Shown: in pieces, positions 47,680 through 57,334 of the stretch | Numbering within the stretch: the first letter of the stretch is position 1 | How the letters are laid out: each line of letters starts with the position of its first letter | Assembly: GCF_019218265.1 (NCBI RefSeq) | Contig: NZ_JAHUZE010000002.1 | Location: 186,001 to 250,000 of the forward strand | Length of the DNA stretch: 64,000 bases | Source of the DNA: Maritimibacter dapengensis | GTDB lineage: Bacteria > Pseudomonadota > Alphaproteobacteria > Rhodobacterales > Rhodobacteraceae | Reading direction: 5' to 3' | Program-made: the position numbers and the translations under genes | The notes under the pieces: model-generated | Seen by the model: the letters and a program-made list of their open reading frames with translations, nothing else | What the model was told of the DNA's origin: nothing | Databases searched by the model: none

Positions 47680-49933
47680 AGCGGCGGAACAGGTAATCCA
47701 TGACCGGGCCGCGCACGGATTGTTCCGAGGACGAGCGGGCCTCGTCGATCACCTGTTTGAGCTCGCCGAGATCGGTGCGCCGGATGAGGTGTTTCACCGG
47801 ACCGATCGAGGCCGCGCGCATCGAAAGCTGCCGCATCCCGAGGGCCGCGAAACAGACGGCTTCGACCGGGCGGCCCGCGTCTTCGCCGCAGAAGGAGACG
47901 GGGGTGCCCGCCTCGTCGCAGCGCTGGATCACGAGGTCGATGATGTTCAGGAACGAGGTGTTGAGCGTGTCGTAGCGGCGGCGCACGCGCTCGTTCTCGC
48001 GGTCGGCGGCGAAGAAGAACTGCTTGAGATCGTTGCCGCCGATCGAGATGAAGTCGGCTTCGTGGAAGAACTGCCGCGGTGCGAAGGCGAGCGAGGGGGT
48101 TTCCAGCATCGCGCCGACCTGTACGTTGGTCGGGAGGATGTGGCCCATGTGACGTTCGCGGGCAAGCTCGCGCTGGAAGATCTCCTTTGCGTCGCGAAAC
48201 TCGTCGTATTGCGCGATGAAGGGAAACATGACGGTCAGGTCGCGGCCAGCGGCGGCGCGGATCAGCGCCTGAAGTTGCATTCGCATGACGCCGGGCTTGT
48301 CCAGCCCGACCCGGATCGCACGCCAGCCGAGCGCCGGGTTCGGCTCTTCGGTCGGTTTCATATAGGGCAGCACCTTGTCCGACCCGATGTCGAGCGTGCG
48401 GAACACCACGGGCTTGCCACCGGCGGCGTCGAGAACGCGGGCGTAGAGCGCGGCCAATTCGCCCCGGCGCGGCACGTTGGAGCGCACAAGGAACTGAAGC
48501 TCGGTGCGAAAGAGGCCGACGCCTTCGGCCCCTGAACCTTCGAGCGAGGGCAGGTCGGCCATCAGCCCCGCGTTCATCTTCAGGCTCACCGTTTCACCGT
48601 CGAGCGAAGTGGCAGGTTTGTCGCGCAGGTCGACGAAGCGTTTCTGCTGCTCGGCCTGCATCGCCATCTTGTCCTTGAAGGCCGCGCGGACGCTATCCTC
48701 GGGGCGCAGGTGAACCACGCCCTGTTCGCCATCGACGATGATCATGTCACCGTTCAGCGCCTCGGTAGTGATGCCACGGGCATTGACCACGAGCGGGATC
48801 GCCCAGGCGCGGGCGACGATGGCGGCGTGCGAGGCGACCGAGCCGCCTTCGAGCACGATGCCCTTGAGCTTGGGCCCGTAGTCCAGAAGCTCACCCGGGC
48901 CGATGTTCTGTGCGACGAGGATCGGGTTGTCGGGCATTTCTGCGCCGGTGTCGCCACCCTGACCGGTCAGGATGCGCAGGAGTCGGTTGGACAGGTCGTC
49001 GAGGTCGTGGAGGCGTTCGCGCAGGTAAGCGTCGGGCACCTGGGCCATGCGCGTGCGCGCGGCGGATTGCTCTTTCTCGACGGCGGCCTCGGCAGAAAGG
49101 CCACGATAGATGTCTTCCTCCATCCGACGGAGCCAGCCCTTGGAATTGGCGAACATGCGGTAGGCTTCGAGAACCTGAATCTGGTCCTTGTCGGCGGTAC
49201 GCGACGTGGCGAGCAATTCGTCCACCGAGACGCGCAGGTCGTCGACGGCGGCCCGCAGGCGTCGGGCTTCTTCGTGGGGGTCATCGGCGATCGGGTTCGT
49301 GACGACCACGCGCGGTTCGTGGAGCCAGACATTTCCTTCGGCGATGCCTTCCTGCCCGACCGAGCCGCGAAAGAGCGCGGGGCGCTGGTGAAGCGCGGCG
49401 AGGGCCGCGCCTTCGCCGACGAAAGCGCCAAGCTCGGTCATCTCGGCCAGCACCATCGCCACGACTTCCATGCCGTAGACTTCGTCATCGGAGAAGCGAC
49501 GGCCCTCTTTCGACTGAACGACGAGCACGCCCAGGGTTTCGCCAAGGCGCTGGACGGGAATGCCGAGGAAGGATGAAAAGACCTCTTCCCCGGTCTCGGG
49601 CATGTAGCGGAACCCGGGCTCGGACGGCGCGTCGGGCGAGTTGATGACCCGTTTCGTGCGGGCGACCCGGCCCACAAGGCCCTCGCCCATGCGCATACGC
49701 GTCTGGTGCACGGCTTCGGGGTTCAGACCTTCGGTGGCGCAGAGTTCCAATGTCTCGGAATCGCGGAACAGGTAGATCGAGCAGACCTCGACCCCCATGG
49801 AATTGGCGATGATCTCGGTGACCTTGTCGAGCCGCTCCTGCCCGGCGGAATCCGACGCCAGCGCCTCACGCAAGCGGCCGAGCAGCTTGCGCGACTCGGT
49901 CGGTTCCTCGGACTGGGGTGTTTCCTGGTTCAC
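47678..49933 (-). CDS. ptsP: Phosphoenolpyruvate-protein phosphotransferase PtsP (nitrogen PTS enzyme I)
   Basis: 751 residues. An N-terminal GAF domain (~25-165, SMGVEVCSIYLFRD) is fused to enzyme I. The phosphorylated histidine is in GGSVASHAAIVARAW (~355), the PEP-binding TIM barrel shows EGVGLFRTELQFLVR, VFRTLDIGSDKVLPY and SIGGNDLKQFFFAADRENERV. The catalytic cysteine is in PVSFCGEDAG. It starts the PTS-Ntr relay to HPr-like NPr and EIIA-Ntr, linking nitrogen and carbon state to regulation. The start codon is GTG. It follows lysC by 153 bp on the same strand, a conserved alphaproteobacterial order. NPr and EIIA genes are not in the window. Confidence 0.95.
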   Translation of the reverse strand: MNQETPQSEEPTESRKLLGRLREALASDSAGQERLDKVTEIIANSMGVEVCSIYLFRDSETLELCATEGLNPEAVHQTRMRMGEGLVGRVARTKRVINSPDAPSEPGFRYMPETGEEVFSSFLGIPVQRLGETLGVLVVQSKEGRRFSDDEVYGMEVVAMVLAEMTELGAFVGEGAALAALHQRPALFRGSVGQEGIAEGNVWLHEPRVVVTNPIADDPHEEARRLRAAVDDLRVSVDELLATSRTADKDQIQVLEAYRMFANSKGWLRRMEEDIYRGLSAEAAVEKEQSAARTRMAQVPDAYLRERLHDLDDLSNRLLRILTGQGGDTGAEMPDNPILVAQNIGPGELLDYGPKLKGIVLEGGSVASHAAIVARAWAIPLVVNARGITTEALNGDMIIVDGEQGVVHLRPEDSVRAAFKDKMAMQAEQQKRFVDLRDKPATSLDGETVSLKMNAGLMADLPSLEGSGAEGVGLFRTELQFLVRSNVPRRGELAALYARVLDAAGGKPVVFRTLDIGSDKVLPYMKPTEEPNPALGWRAIRVGLDKPGVMRMQLQALIRAAAGRDLTVMFPFIAQYDEFRDAKEIFQRELARERHMGHILPTNVQVGAMLETPSLAFAPRQFFHEADFISIGGNDLKQFFFAADRENERVRRRYDTLNTSFLNIIDLVIQRCDEAGTPVSFCGEDAGRPVEAVCFAALGMRQLSMRAASIGPVKHLIRRTDLGELKQVIDEARSSSEQSVRGPVMDYLFRR

Positions 49934-50037
49934 TGATAATTCTCACGCTGGCCCGTGTGGGTTAAATCACAGGGGCCGGAGGGTGGGAAAGGGTTTTCGT
50001 TGCCGCAGGGCGGCGAAATGCGCGGCGCTTATCCTTT

Positions 50038-50061
50038 CGGCGGCCGAACCGGGAGCCGCCG
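50038..50061. other. Hairpin in the lysC-ptsP spacer
   Basis: CGGCGGC (50038-50044) and GCCGCCG (50055-50061) form a 7-bp GC stem 26 bp after the lysC stop on the minus strand. No T-run follows, so read-through to ptsP is likely; it may partly attenuate transcription or stabilise the lysC 3' end. Confidence 0.4.
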
Positions 50062-50086
50062 ATCTGACGTGCAAGTCTTGCGCGCG

Positions 50087-51322
50087 TCAGCTCTTTTCGA
50101 GTTCGAACGCGTCGTGGAGCGACTGGACGGCCAGTTCCATGTACTTGCGGTCCACAAGCACCGAGATCTTGATCTCGGAGGTGGTGATGACCTTGATGTT
50201 TATGCCTTCGCGCGCCAGCACGTCGAACATCTTGGCGGCGATCCCGGCCTGCGAGCGCATGCCGATGCCGACGATGGAAACCTTGGCCACATCCGTATCG
50301 GCGACGATCTCGCGGTAGTTGATGTCGCCGCGCTCCTTGGCCGAGGTGAGCGCCTTCTCGGCGCGCGCGACCTGGTTGGTGGGGCAGGAGAAGGTCATGT
50401 CCGTGCGACCCTCTTCCGAGATGTTCTGAACGATCATGTCCACGTTCACGCCGGCTTCGGACAGCGGGGTGAAGATCGCGCTTGCAATGCCGGGGCGGTC
50501 GGCCACCGAGATCAGGGTCATTTTGGCTTCATCGCGGCTGTAGGCCACGCCGGAGACGGCATTCTGTTCCACGATTTCCTCCTCGTCGCAGACCAGCGTG
50601 CCTGCATTGGGGTCATATTCTTCGAAAGACGACAAGACGCGCAGCTTCACCTTGTAGCGCATGGCGAGTTCGACCGAGCGGGTCTGAAGCACCTTGGCAC
50701 CGAGGGAGGCCAATTCCAGCATCTCCTCGAAGGCGATCTTGTCGAGTTTGCGGGCCTTGTCCTCGATCCGGGGGTCGGTGGTGTAGACACCATCCACATC
50801 CGTATAGATGTCGCAACGCTCCGCGCCGAAGGCAGCGGCAAAGGCGACGGCGGTCGTATCGGACCCGCCGCGGCCCAGCGTGGTGACGCGGTTTTCCGGC
50901 GACAGGCCCTGAAACCCGGCCACCACCGCGACCTTGAAGCCTTCGCCGAACTTGGCGTTGATGTTGTCGGTCGGGATGTCTTCGATCCGGGCGGCGGAAT
51001 GCGCGGAGGTCGTGCGCACCGGCACTTGCCAGCCCTGCCAGGAGCGTGCGGGGATTTCCATTTCCTGAAGCCGGAGCGCCATGAGGCCGGCGGTCACGAT
51101 CTCACCGGAGGCCACGACGGCGTCGTATTCGCGGGCGTCGTAGAGCGGCGAGGTTTCCTCGACCCAGCCGACGAGTTCGTTGGTCTTGCCGGACATGGCC
51201 GAGACGATGACGATCACGTCGTAACCGTTCGCAACCTCGCGCGCGACGCGTTTGGCAGCGCGGGCGATGCGGTCCAGCGTGGCGACGGAGGTGCCGCCGA
51301 ATTTCATCACCAGAAGCGGCAT
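50087..51322 (-). CDS. lysC: Aspartate kinase
   Basis: 411 residues. It catalyses the first step from aspartate to lysine, threonine and methionine. The kinase signature VMKFGGTSVATLDRIA is at the N-terminus, with TLGRGGSDTTAVAFAAAF as the ATP/aspartate loop. Two C-terminal ACT domains (~265-411) with VADRPGIASAIFTPLSEAGVNVDMIVQN and VGIGMRSQAGIAAKMFDVLA suggest feedback inhibition by lysine and/or threonine. It is the mono-functional LysC type, not fused to homoserine dehydrogenase. ptsP lies downstream. thrC of the same pathway is at 36.3 kb. Confidence 0.97.
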   Translation of the reverse strand: MPLLVMKFGGTSVATLDRIARAAKRVAREVANGYDVIVIVSAMSGKTNELVGWVEETSPLYDAREYDAVVASGEIVTAGLMALRLQEMEIPARSWQGWQVPVRTTSAHSAARIEDIPTDNINAKFGEGFKVAVVAGFQGLSPENRVTTLGRGGSDTTAVAFAAAFGAERCDIYTDVDGVYTTDPRIEDKARKLDKIAFEEMLELASLGAKVLQTRSVELAMRYKVKLRVLSSFEEYDPNAGTLVCDEEEIVEQNAVSGVAYSRDEAKMTLISVADRPGIASAIFTPLSEAGVNVDMIVQNISEEGRTDMTFSCPTNQVARAEKALTSAKERGDINYREIVADTDVAKVSIVGIGMRSQAGIAAKMFDVLAREGINIKVITTSEIKISVLVDRKYMELAVQSLHDAFELEKS

Positions 51323-51406
51323 GAGCGCCTTATCCCTCGGGTCTTTTCACGTTCCGCGCCTCATACGGCGCGGCTCGGCAAAGGGCAAGAGGGCGCGTAG
51401 AGCGGC

Positions 51407-52219
51407 CTATTGCGCGGCGAGCGTGCTGTTGTCCGAGAGGCCCGGAAAGTGCCGTTCCATCCACGGGAAATACCGGAATGCCCCGACGATCTCTTCATCA
51501 GTCAGAAAGGCGCCTTTCTGTTTCGCGAAGCTGTCGTTCAGTCCGTGGACCGCGCGAAGGTAGAAGGGGCGGCGGTGGCTGACCATGAACGAAGGATGCC
51601 GCTCACCGATCTTGCGATGGCTGGTGAGATAGGGATTTCGCGACGACGATGCGGGGCCCACCAGCGCGAGGCCGAGGTTGGTATAGGGCACGTACCGATG
51701 TGCGAGCCACGAAATCCGGCCCGCTTCGATCCCGAGCGTGTAGCCACGTGGAAAGGTTATGAAGCTGTAGGGCGCATCGTTCAGCGGGTCGCGGCGCGCG
51801 ATTTGCGCATAGCCGCGCAAGGCGGCCACGAAATCGGCCGATACCGCGTCGTCGTCATCCAGCACCACCTGCGTGATGACGTCGTCGCCATATGTCTTCA
51901 CCACGGCGTCCTTGAGGAACCGCCCCGCCTTGCCTTCGGGCCGGAACATGACGCGGGCGCGTTTGGCGCCGAGCGTGTCGATGACGAGCTCGCGCAGGCG
52001 GGTTTGCCAGGTCTTCGGCATCAGGGTCGAGGACAGGACCATGTGGTTGAAATCGGGATCGGTCTGGCCCTTGAGGCTTTCCAGCGTGATCTGTTCGAAA
52101 TAGGTCATCCGCTGCTCGAGGCGGTCATCGTCGAACAGCAGGCCGGGGTCGGCGGCGTGGCTGGATTTCCAGCCCGACTGGCCAAAAAACGAAAACCGGG
52201 TTTCGAAAAGGATGGTCAT
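51407..52219 (-). CDS. Putative rhamnosyltransferase
   Basis: 270 residues matching the putative rhamnosyl transferase family (Rhamno_transf): FETRFSFFGQSGWKSSH, the FDDDRLEQRMTYFEQITLESLKGQTDPDFNHMVLSS stretch, and VVLDDDDAVSADFV with an aspartate-rich metal motif. The role is inferred from the family name, which has little biochemical support. It stands alone between lysC and a DUF1178 gene, far from the main glycan region. No signal peptide or membrane helix is seen. Confidence 0.75.
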   Translation of the reverse strand: MTILFETRFSFFGQSGWKSSHAADPGLLFDDDRLEQRMTYFEQITLESLKGQTDPDFNHMVLSSTLMPKTWQTRLRELVIDTLGAKRARVMFRPEGKAGRFLKDAVVKTYGDDVITQVVLDDDDAVSADFVAALRGYAQIARRDPLNDAPYSFITFPRGYTLGIEAGRISWLAHRYVPYTNLGLALVGPASSSRNPYLTSHRKIGERHPSFMVSHRRPFYLRAVHGLNDSFAKQKGAFLTDEEIVGAFRYFPWMERHFPGLSDNSTLAAQ

Positions 52220-52276
52220 GCGCGCAATTTAGCAGGTCGCGCGGGTCTGAAAAGCTTGGGGCGCGAAAAATTCGTT

Positions 52277-52696
52277 TCAATTCGCCTTGGCGCGGGGCGT
52301 GAAGGGCAGGGGCGCGACGGGAATGCCGTCTTCCAGGAGCGCGATGGCGTCTTTCGGCTTCGCCTCGCCGTAGATCGACCGCTCCGGGGCGGAGCCTTCG
52401 TGCATGGCGCGGGCTTCCTTCACGAAGTTCACGCCGACATAATCGCTTTCCGCCTCGACCTTGGCCTTGAGTGCCGCGATCTTGCGCTCGGTGTCGTCCT
52501 GCGGGGCGAGCGGGCGCGGGGTTTCGCCGCGCCCCTTGGCCACCTGCGGGGCCATCAGGGACTTGTCCACTGAGGTCGAGCCGCAGTGCGGACATTCCAC
52601 GCGGCCAGTGCCCGCCAGCGCGTCGAATGCGCTTGCGGATTGGAACCAGCTTTCGAAATCATGCCCTTCGGCACATTTCAACGCGTAGCGGATCAT
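52277..52696 (-). CDS. DUF1178 family protein
   Basis: 139 residues. The N-terminus MIRYALKCAEGHDFESWFQSASAFDAL plus VECPHCGSTSVDKSLMAPQV is the DUF1178 signature, with C8-H12 and CxxC resembling a small zinc ribbon. The C-terminal half has a conserved YVGVNFVKEARAMHEG motif. Function is unknown, and no partner is obvious. A 7+7 bp inverted repeat (GTGCAAC/GTTGCAC) lies just before the start. Confidence 0.88.
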   Translation of the reverse strand: MIRYALKCAEGHDFESWFQSASAFDALAGTGRVECPHCGSTSVDKSLMAPQVAKGRGETPRPLAPQDDTERKIAALKAKVEAESDYVGVNFVKEARAMHEGSAPERSIYGEAKPKDAIALLEDGIPVAPLPFTPRAKAN

Positions 52697-52698
52697 CG

Positions 52699-52725
52699 GT
52701 GCAACCTATCACAATAGAGTTGCAC
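52699..52725. promoter_or_regulatory. Inverted repeat upstream of the DUF1178 gene
   Basis: GTGCAAC (52699-52705) and GTTGCAC (52719-52725) are exact reverse complements separated by 13 AT-rich bases, immediately upstream of the DUF1178 start on the minus strand. It could be an operator or a 5' leader hairpin. Confidence 0.35.
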
Positions 52726-52761
52726 TTTATCTAAGCATTGCAGGGGGTTTGGCAAGCTGGG

Positions 52762-53229
52762 TCAGATCGCGCGCGGATCGAATTGTTTGACGATGTCGCG
52801 AAGGCCACGATCCGAGAGCAGGCGCGCGGCCTTTTTCTGGCTGACCCATTTCCGTTTGCGTTGACCCTTTTCGGGCCAGTTGCGCAGAACCTTGTCGACC
52901 CGCACGGGGAACACGGCAGCGACCACTGGATAGCGCACGCCATCGTGTGTTTTCGTATAGGTGTAGAAGCCCAGCACGTTGTCGATGGCGACGCCTTTGA
53001 CGCCCGCTTCCTCATAGGCTTCGGTCGCGGCGGCCTCGGCGGGTGTCGACATGTGCATCGGCCAGCCTTTGGGAAGGATCCAGCGCCCGGTCGCGCGAGA
53101 CGTGACCATCAGCACCTGGGGTTTGCCGTCCTTGATCCGGTAGGGCAGCGCGCAGAATTGCGTGCGCACGTCGCGCTTCCCTGCGTTTTTCAGCCGAAAG
53201 GCCGGTTGTCTGATCGACACGGGTTTCAT
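52762..53229 (-). CDS. NUDIX hydrolase
   Basis: 155 residues. The NUDIX box reads GWPMHMSTPAEAAATEAYEEAGV; the usual REUxEExGU has Thr in place of Arg but keeps the catalytic glutamates. The preceding QVLMVTSRATGRWILPKGWP is typical of diadenosine/diphosphoinositol polyphosphate (DIPP-like) enzymes in alphaproteobacteria. The likely substrate is a nucleotide or polyphosphate diphosphate. It is 65 bp upstream of the DUF1178 gene and 80 bp downstream of metG, all on the minus strand. Confidence 0.88.
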   Translation of the reverse strand: MKPVSIRQPAFRLKNAGKRDVRTQFCALPYRIKDGKPQVLMVTSRATGRWILPKGWPMHMSTPAEAAATEAYEEAGVKGVAIDNVLGFYTYTKTHDGVRYPVVAAVFPVRVDKVLRNWPEKGQRKRKWVSQKKAARLLSDRGLRDIVKQFDPRAI

Positions 53230-53309
53230 CCTGCTCGGAGCCTGACCGTTCCTTACAACTTAACGGTGACATCCGGTAAATCAAACGCTATCCGGCGCAG
53301 GACCGCCAA

Positions 53310-55028
53310 TCAGGCGCGCTTGCCTGCGAATTCTGCCTGCCAGCCTTCGCGCTCCTCGTCGGAAATCTTGGCAAACAGCACGTCGGGCACGGTGAAGGCG
53401 TGGCCTTCGGGCAAAACAGAGAGCGCGGCTTTGACATCGTCGGGCCAGCCCGTGTCCATCGTGTTCATTCCGGAGAGCATTTTTGCGGCGGCGGTCGGGA
53501 TGAACGGGGCGGAGAGCACTGCATAGACACGGATCAGGTTCAGCATAAGTCGGATGATCGCGGCGGCGCGGTCCGGGTCTTCCTTGAACACCGACCACGG
53601 CGCGGCTTCTTGCAGGTACTCGTTGCCGACGGCCCAGATCGCGCGAAGCTCCTGTGCGGCCTTGCGGACTTCGATGGCGTCCATGTGCTTTTCGTAGGTG
53701 CGGATGCGGGCGGTCAGGTCGGCGATGAGCGCGGTCTCGGCCTCGCCCAGATCACCGCCGGACGGCACCTCTTCTCCGAACTTGGAGCGGCAGAACTTGG
53801 TGACGCGCGAGACGAAGTTGCCCAACACGTCCGCGAGATCCTTGTTCACCGAGCTTTGGAAGTGCTCCCAGGTGAACTCGCTGTCCGAGCTTTCGGGCGC
53901 ATGGCGCAGGAGCCACCAGCGCCAGTAGTCGGCGGGCAGGATGTCGAGTGCCTGATCCATGAACACGCCGCGGCCCTGCGAGGTCGAGAATTGGCCGCCG
54001 TCGTAGTTCAGGTAGTTGAACGACTTGATATAGTCGACGAGCTTCCACGGCTCGTTCGACCCCATGATCGTCGCGGGAAAGCCAAGCGTGTGGAAGGGCA
54101 CGTTGTCCTTGCCCATGAATTGCACATAGCGAACATCGTCGGCACCTTTATCGGTCCGCCACCAGCGTTCCCATGCAGTATCCCCACCTTTGGTCGCTTC
54201 GGCCCATTCGGCGGTCGCGGCGATGTATTCGATCGGCGCGTCGAACCAGACGTAGAAGACCTTGCCTTCCATCCCCGGCCAGTCCTCATCCCCGCGCTTC
54301 ACGGGGATCCCCCAGTCGAGGTCGCGGGTGATGCCGCGATCCTGAAGCCCGTCGCCGTCGTTGAGCCATTTCTTCGCGATCGACGTCGTCAGGACCGGCC
54401 AGTCCGATTTCGAGTCGATCCAGTCGTTCAGCTTGTCGCGCATGGCGGATTGCTTGAGGAACAGGTGCTTGGTTTCGCGCACTTCCAGATCGGTCGAGCC
54501 AGAAATCTGCGAACGCGGGTTGATGAGGTCCGTCGGGTCGAGCTGCTTCGTGCAGTTTTCGCACTGGTCGCCGCGGGCGTTCTCGTATCCGCAGTTGGGG
54601 CATGTGCCTTCGATATAGCGGTCGGGGAGGAAACGGCCATCGGCGATGGAATAGACCTGTTTCTCCGAGACCTCCTCAATCAGTCCGGCCTCATAGAGCT
54701 TGCCCGCGAAATGCTGGGTCAGCGCGTGGTTCTGCGGCGAGGAGGAGCGTCCGAAATGGTCGAAGGAGAGGCCGAAGCCACGGGCGAGATCGGCCTGCAC
54801 CTCGTGCATCCGGGCGCAATAGGCCGCGACCTCTTCGCCGGTCTTCGCGGCGGCAAGTTCGGCGGGGGTGCCGTGTTCGTCGGTCGCGCAGATGAACATC
54901 ACTTCGTTGCCGCGCGCGCGCTGGAAGCGGGCGTAGAGATCGGCGGGAAGCTGGGAGCCGACGAGGTTCCCAAGATGCTTGATGCCGTTGATATAGGGCA
55001 GGGCCGAGGTGATGAGGATGCGCGACAT
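53310..55028 (-). CDS. metG: Methionyl-tRNA synthetase
   Basis: 572 residues. [20 protein letters not shown] carries the HIGH-like KHLGN motif. The knuckle has four zinc cysteines C143, C146, C156 and C159 ([17 protein letters not shown]). [15 protein letters not shown] and the KMSKS-region [13 protein letters not shown] (~344-356) follow. Here the first lysine of the usual KFSTS variant is Gln. An anticodon-binding domain closes the protein; there is no C-terminal dimerisation domain. The start codon ATG gives [12 protein letters not shown]. The SDR gene upstream ends 79 bp away across a strong hairpin. Confidence 0.96.
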   Translation of the reverse strand: MSRILITSALPYINGIKHLGNLVGSQLPADLYARFQRARGNEVMFICATDEHGTPAELAAAKTGEEVAAYCARMHEVQADLARGFGLSFDHFGRSSSPQNHALTQHFAGKLYEAGLIEEVSEKQVYSIADGRFLPDRYIEGTCPNCGYENARGDQCENCTKQLDPTDLINPRSQISGSTDLEVRETKHLFLKQSAMRDKLNDWIDSKSDWPVLTTSIAKKWLNDGDGLQDRGITRDLDWGIPVKRGDEDWPGMEGKVFYVWFDAPIEYIAATAEWAEATKGGDTAWERWWRTDKGADDVRYVQFMGKDNVPFHTLGFPATIMGSNEPWKLVDYIKSFNYLNYDGGQFSTSQGRGVFMDQALDILPADYWRWWLLRHAPESSDSEFTWEHFQSSVNKDLADVLGNFVSRVTKFCRSKFGEEVPSGGDLGEAETALIADLTARIRTYEKHMDAIEVRKAAQELRAIWAVGNEYLQEAAPWSVFKEDPDRAAAIIRLMLNLIRVYAVLSAPFIPTAAAKMLSGMNTMDTGWPDDVKAALSVLPEGHAFTVPDVLFAKISDEEREGWQAEFAGKRA

Positions 55029-55069
55029 GGGTCTTCCTTGGTGTCTTTGCGCCCTGTTACCTCAAGCGT

Positions 55070-55100
55070 GGCGCGGGTGCCAGATGTAAGCACCCGCGCC
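55070..55100 (-). terminator. Hairpin between SDR gene and metG
   Basis: GGCGCGGGTGC (55070-55080) and GCACCCGCGCC (55090-55100) form a perfect 11-bp stem with a 9-nt loop, 7 bp after the SDR stop on the minus strand. It lacks a T-run, so termination may need Rho or be partial. Confidence 0.5.
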
Positions 55101-55107
55101 GAGGGTG

Positions 55108-55863
55108 TTACTGCGCGGTGTAGCCGCCATCGACCAGGTGATAGGACCCTGTGATGAAGCTCGCGCGATCGGAGAGCAGGAAGGCCACGAGGGCGGCCAC
55201 CTCTTCGGGTTTACCCATGCGCCCGAGCGCGTGCATGCCGGCAAGCGCCTTTTGCGTTTCGTCATCGAGATTCGCGTCCACCAGTGGCGTGTGGATGAAG
55301 CCCGGACCCACCGCGTTCACGCGCACGCCCTGCGCGGCATATTCCAGCGCCGCCGATTTGGTCAGCCCGACAACGCCGTGTTTGGCAGCGACATAGGCCG
55401 AGCTGTTGGCGATGCCGACAGAGCCGAGGATCGACGCGATGTTGACGATGGAGCCGCCGCCGGCCTCGATCATTTCCGGGATCGCGGAGCGGATGCCATA
55501 GAACACGCCATCGAGGTTCACGCGCATCAGGTTGTGCCAGCCATCGGGCGTGTTTTCCGCGACCGGCGCCTGTTCGCCCCCGATGCCGGCGTTGTTGACG
55601 AGGAGGTGAACCGCTCCGGTCCTGTTCTTCGCGAAGGCGACCATCTTCTCGACCACCGCGCTGTCGCCCACGTCGCCCGCGAACGCGATGGCTTTGCCGC
55701 CGGCCTTTTCGACCTCGGCCACCTTGGTGTCGGCGTCTTCCTGTTTCAGGTCGGCTACGATCACGGTCGCGCCGGATGCGGCGAGTTCGTCGACGATGGC
55801 CGCCCCGATACCCGAGGCCCCGCCGGTCACGATGGCTGTTTTTCCGTCAAATCTGAGGTCCAT
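55108..55863 (-). CDS. Short-chain dehydrogenase/reductase
   Basis: 251 residues of the classical SDR family. The cofactor loop is VTGGASGIG (~12-20), NNAG at ~90-93, and the catalytic residues are S144, Y157 and K161 (YVAAK). [13 protein letters not shown] and the C-terminal [17 protein letters not shown] are standard. The acidic end of strand 2 (VADL) favours NAD(H). The substrate is unknown; annotations such as 3-oxoacyl-ACP reductase or glucose dehydrogenase would be guesses. ATG at 55863 follows AGGAGGACGAT. It lies downstream of no clear operon partner. Confidence 0.92.
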   Translation of the reverse strand: MDLRFDGKTAIVTGGASGIGAAIVDELAASGATVIVADLKQEDADTKVAEVEKAGGKAIAFAGDVGDSAVVEKMVAFAKNRTGAVHLLVNNAGIGGEQAPVAENTPDGWHNLMRVNLDGVFYGIRSAIPEMIEAGGGSIVNIASILGSVGIANSSAYVAAKHGVVGLTKSAALEYAAQGVRVNAVGPGFIHTPLVDANLDDETQKALAGMHALGRMGKPEEVAALVAFLLSDRASFITGSYHLVDGGYTAQ

Positions 55864-55947
55864 ATCGTCCTCCTTTCCTTGTTTGAAAGGGATGTAATCA
55901 CTCACCTCAGGCCTTGGAGGGGCGATCACGCACAGATGACGTGCAAC

Positions 55948-56844
55948 TCAGACCACGAGGATCAGGGCGACGATGGAGACGACCAGAAGCGCCATGCCGA
56001 CAAGCTCGCGCGACGTGATGCGGTCGCGGAACACCACCCACGACAGGAGCAGCGAATAGACCAGTTCGACCTGCCCGAGTGCGCGGACGTAAGCTGCGTT
56101 CTGAAGCGCGAAGGCGAAGAACCAGCCCATCGACCCGGCGATGCCGGTGACGCCCACAAGCCCGGTGGTGCGCCAGCGGGCGAGGACACGGGTGATCTCG
56201 CCGGGTTCCGCTATGCGCAGGTAGGCGAGCATGGCGAGGGTCTGGAACGTGGTTGCGGCGGCGAGGGTGACGAGGGCCCGCAGGAGCGCGCTGTCGGCGG
56301 CGACCTGAAGCGTGGCCCCACGGTAGCCGATGGCGGCGAGGCCGAAGAGCGCGCCCGCCGCGAGGCCCAGACCCGAGGCGCGGTTTACGAGCGCGAGACG
56401 CCCGCCGCCGGTCTTCCACGACAGAAGCAGCACCCCCGCCACGCCGACAAGGATCGCTGCGAGACCGGATGGTGAGATCGCTTCGCCCAGAAGGACCAGC
56501 GAGAAAAGGGCGACGAGCAGGGTTTCGGACTTGGTGAACGCGATGCCAACAGCGAAGTTGCGGGCTGAAAACAGCGCGACCGTCGCCATGGTTGCCACGA
56601 TCTGCGCCAGCCCGCCCGCGCAGGCGAAGGCCCAGAAGCGCGGGGGCAGGGGCGGGAGTGCTGTGTCGGTGGATGCGATCAGGGTGAGCGCGGCGAGGAG
56701 CGCGATCGGCGCACCGAACAGGAACCGTGAAAAGGTTGCGCCGCCCGGAGAAAGCCCCGTCGCGCCGAGCGATTTCTGGAGCGCGAAACGCAGGGTCTGC
56801 ACCGCGCCCGCGACGAGCGCGACGACGACCCAAAGCTCGATCAT
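55948..56844 (-). CDS. EamA-family (DMT) transporter
   Basis: 298 residues with ten hydrophobic helices in two EamA repeats, beginning MIELWVVVALVAGAVQTLRFALQKSLGA and ending VVFRDRITSRELVGMALLVVSIVALILVV. Members export metabolites or drugs; the substrate is unknown. Its start overlaps the stop of the lipocalin-like lipoprotein gene by 4 bp (ATGA), so the two are translationally coupled, which is the strongest hint about its function: an envelope-related role. Confidence 0.88.
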   Translation of the reverse strand: MIELWVVVALVAGAVQTLRFALQKSLGATGLSPGGATFSRFLFGAPIALLAALTLIASTDTALPPLPPRFWAFACAGGLAQIVATMATVALFSARNFAVGIAFTKSETLLVALFSLVLLGEAISPSGLAAILVGVAGVLLLSWKTGGGRLALVNRASGLGLAAGALFGLAAIGYRGATLQVAADSALLRALVTLAAATTFQTLAMLAYLRIAEPGEITRVLARWRTTGLVGVTGIAGSMGWFFAFALQNAAYVRALGQVELVYSLLLSWVVFRDRITSRELVGMALLVVSIVALILVV

Positions 56845-57296
56845 CGCAGTTGGCTCAGGTCGTAGCCGTTCCAGTCGAGGATATCGCGCACCGCCTTGGC
56901 GCGATCGGCGGGCAGCGCTGCGCGACGGTCGAGCACGATGGCGGGTGCGCCGGACCTCGTTCCCAGAACCGCCGTACGGTCGTCGGCGTCGATCCACAGC
57001 AGGAACAGGGGTTCGAGGAAGGTCGAGAGCGTGAGCCGACCCGTGGGGCCAAGGCTGCCGCGCCCGACCCCGTCCGGCCCGGTCACGATCAGCCCGCCGT
57101 CTGGAGAGGCGGTGATCGACCAACTGCCGCCCGGAGTTCGCCCGATTGCGGCGACTTCGATCCAGTCGCCTGTCAGACGGGTGTCGGCCACCCCGACGAC
57201 CGCGTTCATCGTGACGTCGGTGTCGCGCACCCCGCGCGGGGTCGGGGCGCAGGAGGCGAGGGCGATCAGGGTGCAGAAAAGAAGGGCGACACGCAT
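56841..57296 (-). CDS. Lipocalin-like lipoprotein
   Basis: 151 residues with a lipoprotein signal (ALLFCTLIALASCAP; Cys16 as the lipobox cysteine). The mature part reads as a degenerate lipocalin: TGDWIEVAAIG matches the GxW strand A of the next gene (GKWYEVARYP). The end ILDWNGYDLSQLR closely matches that gene's VLRQNGYDLSELMLIAQ. This points to divergence from a tandem duplicate of the adjacent Blc-type gene, 38 bp upstream. Expected in the outer or inner membrane as a lipid-anchored protein. Its end overlaps the EamA gene start (ATGA). Confidence 0.78.
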   Translation of the reverse strand: MRVALLFCTLIALASCAPTPRGVRDTDVTMNAVVGVADTRLTGDWIEVAAIGRTPGGSWSITASPDGGLIVTGPDGVGRGSLGPTGRLTLSTFLEPLFLLWIDADDRTAVLGTRSGAPAIVLDRRAALPADRAKAVRDILDWNGYDLSQLR

Positions 57297-57334
57297 GTCG
57301 CCCTTCTAGGTCGCGCCGTGAGTGGTTGGAAGTG

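Noticed and set aside
49955-51400. A 481-codon plus-strand open frame opposite lysC
   Set aside because: Antisense to a full aspartate kinase with KFGGTSV and ACT domains.
53400-55154. A 584-codon plus-strand open frame opposite metG
   Set aside because: metG is certain on the other strand (zinc knuckle, KHLGN, anticodon domain); the plus frame has no recognisable domain.
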